A DNA stretch of 64,000 nucleotides from Leptospira sanjuanensis (lineage in GTDB: Bacteria > Spirochaetota > Leptospiria > Leptospirales > Leptospiraceae), in assembly GCF_022267375.1 (NCBI RefSeq), contig NZ_JAIZBH010000001.1, positions 186,001 to 250,000 on the forward strand, given 5' to 3'. Positions 59,194-64,000 of this stretch are shown here, piece after piece. The position numbers and the translations under genes are program-made. The first letter of the stretch is position 1, and each line of letters starts with the position of its first letter. Under the pieces are notes generated by a model. It was not told the DNA's origin and made no database searches. It saw only the letters and a program-made list of their open reading frames with translations.

Positions 59194-60465
59194 TTAAAGT
59201 ACGATTCCTATCCCGAGATAAAATCCGTAATACGTATCGATCACTTCTTTTTCCAAGGCAGGTCTTGTAGTCGATAAGTCCACTGGCTTAGTGATCGTAT
59301 TGAGCGCGGTTGTGCTTACTGCATCCGGAAACAGCAGATTCGCATTGTAATTGTATCCGCTCACGGAAGATCTCATCTCCGTATATTGAAATCCCACCAT
59401 AAACTTGAGCCAGCTCGTTCTTGAAAAAGAAAGGCCCGTATCGATTTGATAACCGCCGCGTTTGACTAGGTTCTCTCCCGCGGAACCTGCGGTTTCGGCG
59501 ACCAGAAAGTTTTGAGCGCCGTTGTACAAAGTCGTGCTGCTGGTTTTTAGATGATATTTTCCTAATGTTCTAAAGTAATCCGCGTTCACGTGGAATTGAA
59601 AGAAGTTGTTGAGCTTCTTTACGATCCGGAATCCGATTTGTGGTCCGATTCCTCCCGCTTTTTCCTCCAAATTACCGAATCCGAGTCCGCCCGGAAGATT
59701 TCCGTATTCTTTCGAATAAATGTCCAAATTGCGAACTCCGATGGAAGGTCCGAGTCTCGTTCCCGATCCGGTTTCGAAAAAATAGAGAAGGTTGAGTTGA
59801 ATGTCCGTTCTTCTGAGTTGAGGTCCGTAAACGCTGTAAGTCTGGTTGAAGTTGCCCGCGGTCGGGTTGACATTCAGAGAAGTGTAAGACGGATTGATTC
59901 TAAAATCCAAGAAGGTTGCTTCCACTCCGAATTTTTTGGATTCGGTTAAGAACAGCATTCGGATCGGATACGCCGTTTTCGTGTTCCCTTGCGGTTCGGA
60001 ATAAAAACTTCCCGTATCGTTGATGAGATGTGCATCGAAACCGCCGGTGCGTGCAATCGTATTTACGCTTTGGTAAAAGCCGCTCGTATAAAGAAAGGAA
60101 TTCAATTCGTTCGTGGAAACGTTTTGTCTTCTTGCCAAAGGTTCGGGAACCCAAGTCGCTTGATTGAACAACACCGAGATCTCGAACGTGGCGCCTTTCG
60201 GAGCTTTCGTGAGTTCCTGTTCGTGAAGTTTATCCCTTAATTCGGAAGCCTCCGCTCTTTTTCTTTGAACTTCGAGAATCATCCTTTGTCTCGTTACGGG
60301 ATCCTGCGCCTTGCCCGCTTTGAGTTCGAGCTCGTTGGCTTCTCTTTCCAGAGCGTCGGGATCGGATTGTGCGTTTCGGATCTGTTGTCCGGACACGTTC
60401 GTTTGAAACAGAAGAAAAAAGATCGTCAGAAGGAGGGAAACGGTTTTTTGAATTTGCTTTTTCAT
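59194..60465 (-). CDS. Predicted outer-membrane beta-barrel protein
   Basis: About 423 residues. A signal peptide ([17 protein letters not shown]) is followed by a ~60-residue charged, coiled-coil-like segment rich in Glu and Arg ([17 protein letters not shown]) and then alternating polar-aromatic strands ending in [12 protein letters not shown], a typical C-terminal barrel strand. The coiled-coil may be periplasmic or a plug. No named family. The ATG at 60465 gives a proper signal peptide. Confidence 0.65.
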   Translation of the reverse strand: MKKQIQKTVSLLLTIFFLLFQTNVSGQQIRNAQSDPDALEREANELELKAGKAQDPVTRQRMILEVQRKRAEASELRDKLHEQELTKAPKGATFEISVLFNQATWVPEPLARRQNVSTNELNSFLYTSGFYQSVNTIARTGGFDAHLINDTGSFYSEPQGNTKTAYPIRMLFLTESKKFGVEATFLDFRINPSYTSLNVNPTAGNFNQTYSVYGPQLRRTDIQLNLLYFFETGSGTRLGPSIGVRNLDIYSKEYGNLPGGLGFGNLEEKAGGIGPQIGFRIVKKLNNFFQFHVNADYFRTLGKYHLKTSSTTLYNGAQNFLVAETAGSAGENLVKRGGYQIDTGLSFSRTSWLKFMVGFQYTEMRSSVSGYNYNANLLFPDAVSTTALNTITKPVDLSTTRPALEKEVIDTYYGFYLGIGIVL

Positions 60466-60592
60466 AGGTTCTAAAGAGTGAGAGAATAGATAAGACGAAA
60501 GAATTCGAAATTCAAACATTTTTTTCCCGAGTGCTGAAAAAGAAAAACATTACAGAATTCTCTTCGCTGAAAATAACGAAATTAGAGAGATT

Positions 60593-61150
60593 ATGAATTT
60601 AACCAAGTCGGCAGTTTGCGTTTTTTGCGGTTCGCGTTCCGGAACCAATCCTATCTATACAAAGGCGGCTCAGGATCTGGGTCATTTGCTCGTGAAAAAA
60701 AAATTCGATTTAGTATTCGGAGGCGCTTCCTGCGGAATCATGGGAACGATCGCTGACGCTGTGATGGAGAAGGGCGGTTCCGTTTCCGGTATCATTCCCG
60801 ATTTTCTTTCCATCAAAGAAGTCAAACACGATCGGGTGAAGGATCTGATGATCGTTTCCTCCATGCACGAAAGAAAGTTTCGGATGTACGAGAAGTCTTC
60901 CGGTTTTATCGCGTTACCGGGCGGAATTGGAACCTTGGATGAACTCGTCGAAATCACGACTTGGAATCAATTGAAGCTGATCTCGAAACCTCTCGGTCTT
61001 TTGAACGTAAACGGCTACTTCGATTATCTATTGATGCAGCTGGGGAGAATGGTGGACGACGGATTTTTAGATCGCGAAACGAAAGAAGGTCTGATCGTTT
61101 CGGAAGATCCGGAGGAATTGCTTGATCTTCTTAGCAAACGTTTCGTTTAA
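60593..61150 (+). CDS. LOG-family (TIGR00730) cytokinin-type phosphoribohydrolase
   Basis: A 185-residue Rossmann-fold protein. [16 protein letters not shown] carries the LOG motif and [16 protein letters not shown] the phosphate loop. LOG enzymes hydrolyse nucleoside 5'-monophosphates such as cytokinin nucleotides; in bacteria they act on AMP. AGAGAGATT precedes the ATG. Confidence 0.9.
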   Translation: MNLTKSAVCVFCGSRSGTNPIYTKAAQDLGHLLVKKKFDLVFGGASCGIMGTIADAVMEKGGSVSGIIPDFLSIKEVKHDRVKDLMIVSSMHERKFRMYEKSSGFIALPGGIGTLDELVEITTWNQLKLISKPLGLLNVNGYFDYLLMQLGRMVDDGFLDRETKEGLIVSEDPEELLDLLSKRFV

Positions 61151-61185
61151 TACGACATTCTTTGACGAACCGGATTAAAACCCGA

Positions 61186-62337
61186 TCACTCTTTTTCGGG
61201 TTCCGGTTCCAGGAGTTGAATCAATTCCTCTTTTTCGCCTTCTTTAGCAAGTTCCAAAGCCGATTTGCCTTCTAAGTTCTTTAAGAATTGTGAAGCGCTC
61301 GAGGTGAGCAAAAGAGTCGCCGTTGAAACCCGATCATGGATGACTGCGATGTGAAGAGGCGTATTTCCATTTTGATCGATCGAGTTCGGAGAAATCCCGA
61401 GATGTAAAATGGTTCTGCAAATATCGTCTTCTCCGTGTTCTGCGGCGGTGAATAACCGATCGGTCAGAGCCTTTTTGAGAATCTTGGAAACGTGATGATA
61501 TTTTTGCCGTTCCGCCTCTTCCAATCCCGTCTTTCCGGACGCGTTCATCTTTAAAAAGTCGGCTCCGATTTTCAGAAGTCGTTCTAGACATTCGACGCTG
61601 TCGTGCGATGCTGCCAGTAAAAGCGCGGTATTTCCGTCCGCGTCCCGGTTTTCCAGAATCGTTTTAATTTCTTCTTTTTCCAAAAACAGGTCCAGAATTT
61701 CGTAATCGTTATGAAGAGCCGTGAGATGAAGAATCGTTCTTCCTTCGGAATTCTTTTTTAAGAAGTCCGCGTCCTTATCGAGAAGATATTCCACGATCGT
61801 AAAATGTCCTAGATCGACGGCTAAAAGAAGAGGTGTATATCCTTCTCCGTTTCTTTCTTCAAGATCCGGCGTGGAATGAAGATTTTCGAAAATCATCTCC
61901 ACGATTTGCAGACTTCCGGTGCTTACGGCTTTCGCCAACGGAGTATTTCCGGAAAAATCTTTTTTCCCGGAATCGGCTCCCGCTTCCAAAAAGATTCGGA
62001 TCAATTCTTCGTTGCCTTGATCGAGCGAGGTCAGCAACGGAGTTTCTCCTCTTGCGTTGGTTTCGTCCGGGTCCGCACCGGCCTCGAGTAGAAGTTCGAT
62101 CGCCTCCCGGTCGGAATTTTTCACCGCCCAGGATAATACGCCCGATCCGTAATTGTCCCGGTATTCTTTCAGCCAATCGATGAGAACCGCTCCTTCCATC
62201 AAAGAAAGAAGTCTTTGGATTTCATCGTTCTTTCCCGTTTTTACCGCGGAAAAGAGATCGATCAGTGAGTCGGAAAAATCAGTCAGAAAAAATTCTCCAG
62301 TATGAAATAGAGCGAAACCAAAGTAGGGATCGAACAT
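61186..62337 (-). CDS. Ankyrin-repeat protein
   Basis: A 383-residue protein of about nine ankyrin repeats, with the pattern GxTPLLLAVxxGHxxIVEYLLxxxAD (for example ARGETPLLTSLDQGNEELI). No signal peptide or catalytic motif. Ankyrin proteins mediate protein binding. The ATG at 62337 overlaps the upstream transporter gene by 55 bases; a CTG at 62286 after GGAG is a weaker alternative start. Confidence 0.85.
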   Translation of the reverse strand: MFDPYFGFALFHTGEFFLTDFSDSLIDLFSAVKTGKNDEIQRLLSLMEGAVLIDWLKEYRDNYGSGVLSWAVKNSDREAIELLLEAGADPDETNARGETPLLTSLDQGNEELIRIFLEAGADSGKKDFSGNTPLAKAVSTGSLQIVEMIFENLHSTPDLEERNGEGYTPLLLAVDLGHFTIVEYLLDKDADFLKKNSEGRTILHLTALHNDYEILDLFLEKEEIKTILENRDADGNTALLLAASHDSVECLERLLKIGADFLKMNASGKTGLEEAERQKYHHVSKILKKALTDRLFTAAEHGEDDICRTILHLGISPNSIDQNGNTPLHIAVIHDRVSTATLLLTSSASQFLKNLEGKSALELAKEGEKEELIQLLEPEPEKE

Positions 62338-63227
62338 AAAATTCCGACACCCGGAAGAGCCGCGGAAAGCGTCGGTTTAAATCCCATCTGAATGGAAACG
62401 ATGGAAGCCGTAATCATCGGCGCCATTCCCGCTTCCAATACGGCCGCTTTTATGTGTTTCGGATTCAGATTCAAAAAACGATAGATTAGAAATACCACGA
62501 TTGGGGCAAAGATCAATTTATAAATCAGGCCGACAATCAAGGGCTGGGAGATGTCTTTGGATTCGTTTGAGGATGAACCCATGAACGGAAGTTCCATTTG
62601 AAATCCGACGGTAAATAAGGCGATCGGCACCAACGTTTCTCCCAAAGTTTTCAATGCGGAATGGATCGATTCCGGAATGGTGAAAAGTCTTAGGAAAAAC
62701 GAAAAAAGTAAAGCAAGAAACGGAGGGAAAGTGAAGAGCTTTTTCAAAATGGATCGCACCGGACTTCCGCTTTTTTCCCGTTCGTTTTTGGAAAGAAAGC
62801 GCAATGCTAAGATAAATCCGGGAATCGCAAGACAAAGAAAGGTTCCGAATTGATCGATGATCAAAACCGCATTGGTGATTTGCTCTCCGTAAAACATTCG
62901 CAAAACGGGAAGTCCTAAAAAGGAAGTGTTGCCGAGTCCGCAGCAAAGCGTGAGTGCGATTCTCGTTTCCGAATCCCAATCGAAGAATTTCGTCGCGCCG
63001 TAAAAGAAGGCGACGGATAGGCCGAAGATCAGCCAGGGCATCGAGGCTAAAAAGATCAAAGAAGTTTCGAGTTTCATCGAGGGAACGTTGGCCAAAATCA
63101 AAGCCGGTAAGGAAATATAGATGACGAAACTTCCGAGTGCGACTCCGGAATTTTCCGGAAAAATTCTCCCGCGTTTGAGTATCCAACCGGCAATTAAACA
63201 AACCGGAATGAGAATGAGTTGGGACAC
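62283..63227 (-). CDS. AEC family transporter
   Basis: A 314-residue auxin-efflux-carrier-type membrane protein with about ten spans in the two-repeat layout. LGNTSFLGLPVLRMFYGEQ is a family hallmark, as is GMAPMITASIVS near the C-terminus. Substrate unknown, often a dicarboxylate or small organic anion. The start is GTG at 63227; no ATG is nearby. It lies just downstream of a tRNA on the same strand. Confidence 0.9.
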   Translation of the reverse strand: MSQLILIPVCLIAGWILKRGRIFPENSGVALGSFVIYISLPALILANVPSMKLETSLIFLASMPWLIFGLSVAFFYGATKFFDWDSETRIALTLCCGLGNTSFLGLPVLRMFYGEQITNAVLIIDQFGTFLCLAIPGFILALRFLSKNEREKSGSPVRSILKKLFTFPPFLALLFSFFLRLFTIPESIHSALKTLGETLVPIALFTVGFQMELPFMGSSSNESKDISQPLIVGLIYKLIFAPIVVFLIYRFLNLNPKHIKAAVLEAGMAPMITASIVSIQMGFKPTLSAALPGVGILCSIPTLVSLYFILENFF

Positions 63228-63274
63228 GATGGACAGAGTCTAAAGCGAAAGCGAAACGGCAAGAGTTTTAAGGT

Positions 63275-64000
<726 letters not shown>

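Overview
The window reads as an ordinary stretch of a Leptospira chromosome. The strongest pointers are a DUF1564-family protein (a family I know only from Leptospira, near 51.3-51.8 kb), spirochaete-style lipoboxes, a MurA carrying Asp instead of the usual active-site Cys, and short hairpin or palindromic intergenic repeats. GC content looks to be in the mid-forties (27 of 60 in one line I counted), which suggests one of the higher-GC Leptospira species rather than L. interrogans itself. There is no insertion sequence, prophage or CRISPR array, and no rRNA gene. There is one tRNA, tRNA-Thr(CGT), near the right end.

Region by region. 1-3.7 kb: a minus-strand set (nucleosidase-like protein, SPL-type radical SAM enzyme, SDR) divergent from a DUF1232 protein and an inositol-monophosphatase-family enzyme. 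3.9-9.4 kb: a polysaccharide block of three translationally coupled glycosyltransferases and a methyltransferase-like protein, divergent from a GDP-deoxyhexose reductase-like enzyme. 9.6-12 kb: a SanA-like protein, then a periplasmic LTxxQ protein, an ECF sigma factor and a single-span membrane protein in a layout like CnrX/CnrH/CnrY. 12.1-16.6 kb: cytochrome P450, M23 peptidase, DNA ligase LigA. 17.1-20.8 kb: an acyl-CoA dehydrogenase, MaoC hydratase and thiolase-like protein that lacks the nucleophilic Cys and carries a C-terminal extension, possibly a retro-aldolase route. 21-24.2 kb: small unknown proteins, a 38-residue membrane mini-protein, and a suppressor-of-fused-like protein. 24.2-24.5 kb: a 30-residue Lys/Ala peptide gene with its own promoter, ribosome binding site and terminator.

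24.5-31.5 kb: one long minus-strand operon, PhoB-like regulator, PhoR-like kinase, ArgJ, a degenerate phosphatase-like membrane protein and a SpoIIE-type phosphatase. 31.7-33.9 kb: a second ECF sigma operon with overlapping start and stop codons throughout. 34-37.4 kb: Nudix, RNase D-like, PurF. 37.4-41.4 kb: a MocR-type regulator divergent from PhzF, aminotransferase and DinB genes, with repeats in the shared promoter. 41.5-47.2 kb: acyltransferase, lipoproteins, a thioredoxin-fold ferredoxin coupled to an MDR oxidoreductase. 47.3-51.8 kb: polyferredoxin, MurA, Lnt, DUF1564. 52-57.7 kb: envelope and unknown proteins, isocitrate dehydrogenase, a double-receiver protein. 57.7-64 kb: MazG, a DUF6580 protein, an outer-membrane barrel, LOG-family protein, ankyrin protein, AEC transporter, tRNA-Thr, a small Cys-rich protein whose frame runs into the tRNA, and a truncated DUF2889 protein.

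Most genes are housekeeping or envelope functions. Candidates for undescribed biology are the CnrYXH-like module, the second ECF operon, the Cys-less thiolase cluster, the Lys/Ala peptide and the SPL-nucleosidase pair. All functional assignments come from motifs read by eye; no database search was run.
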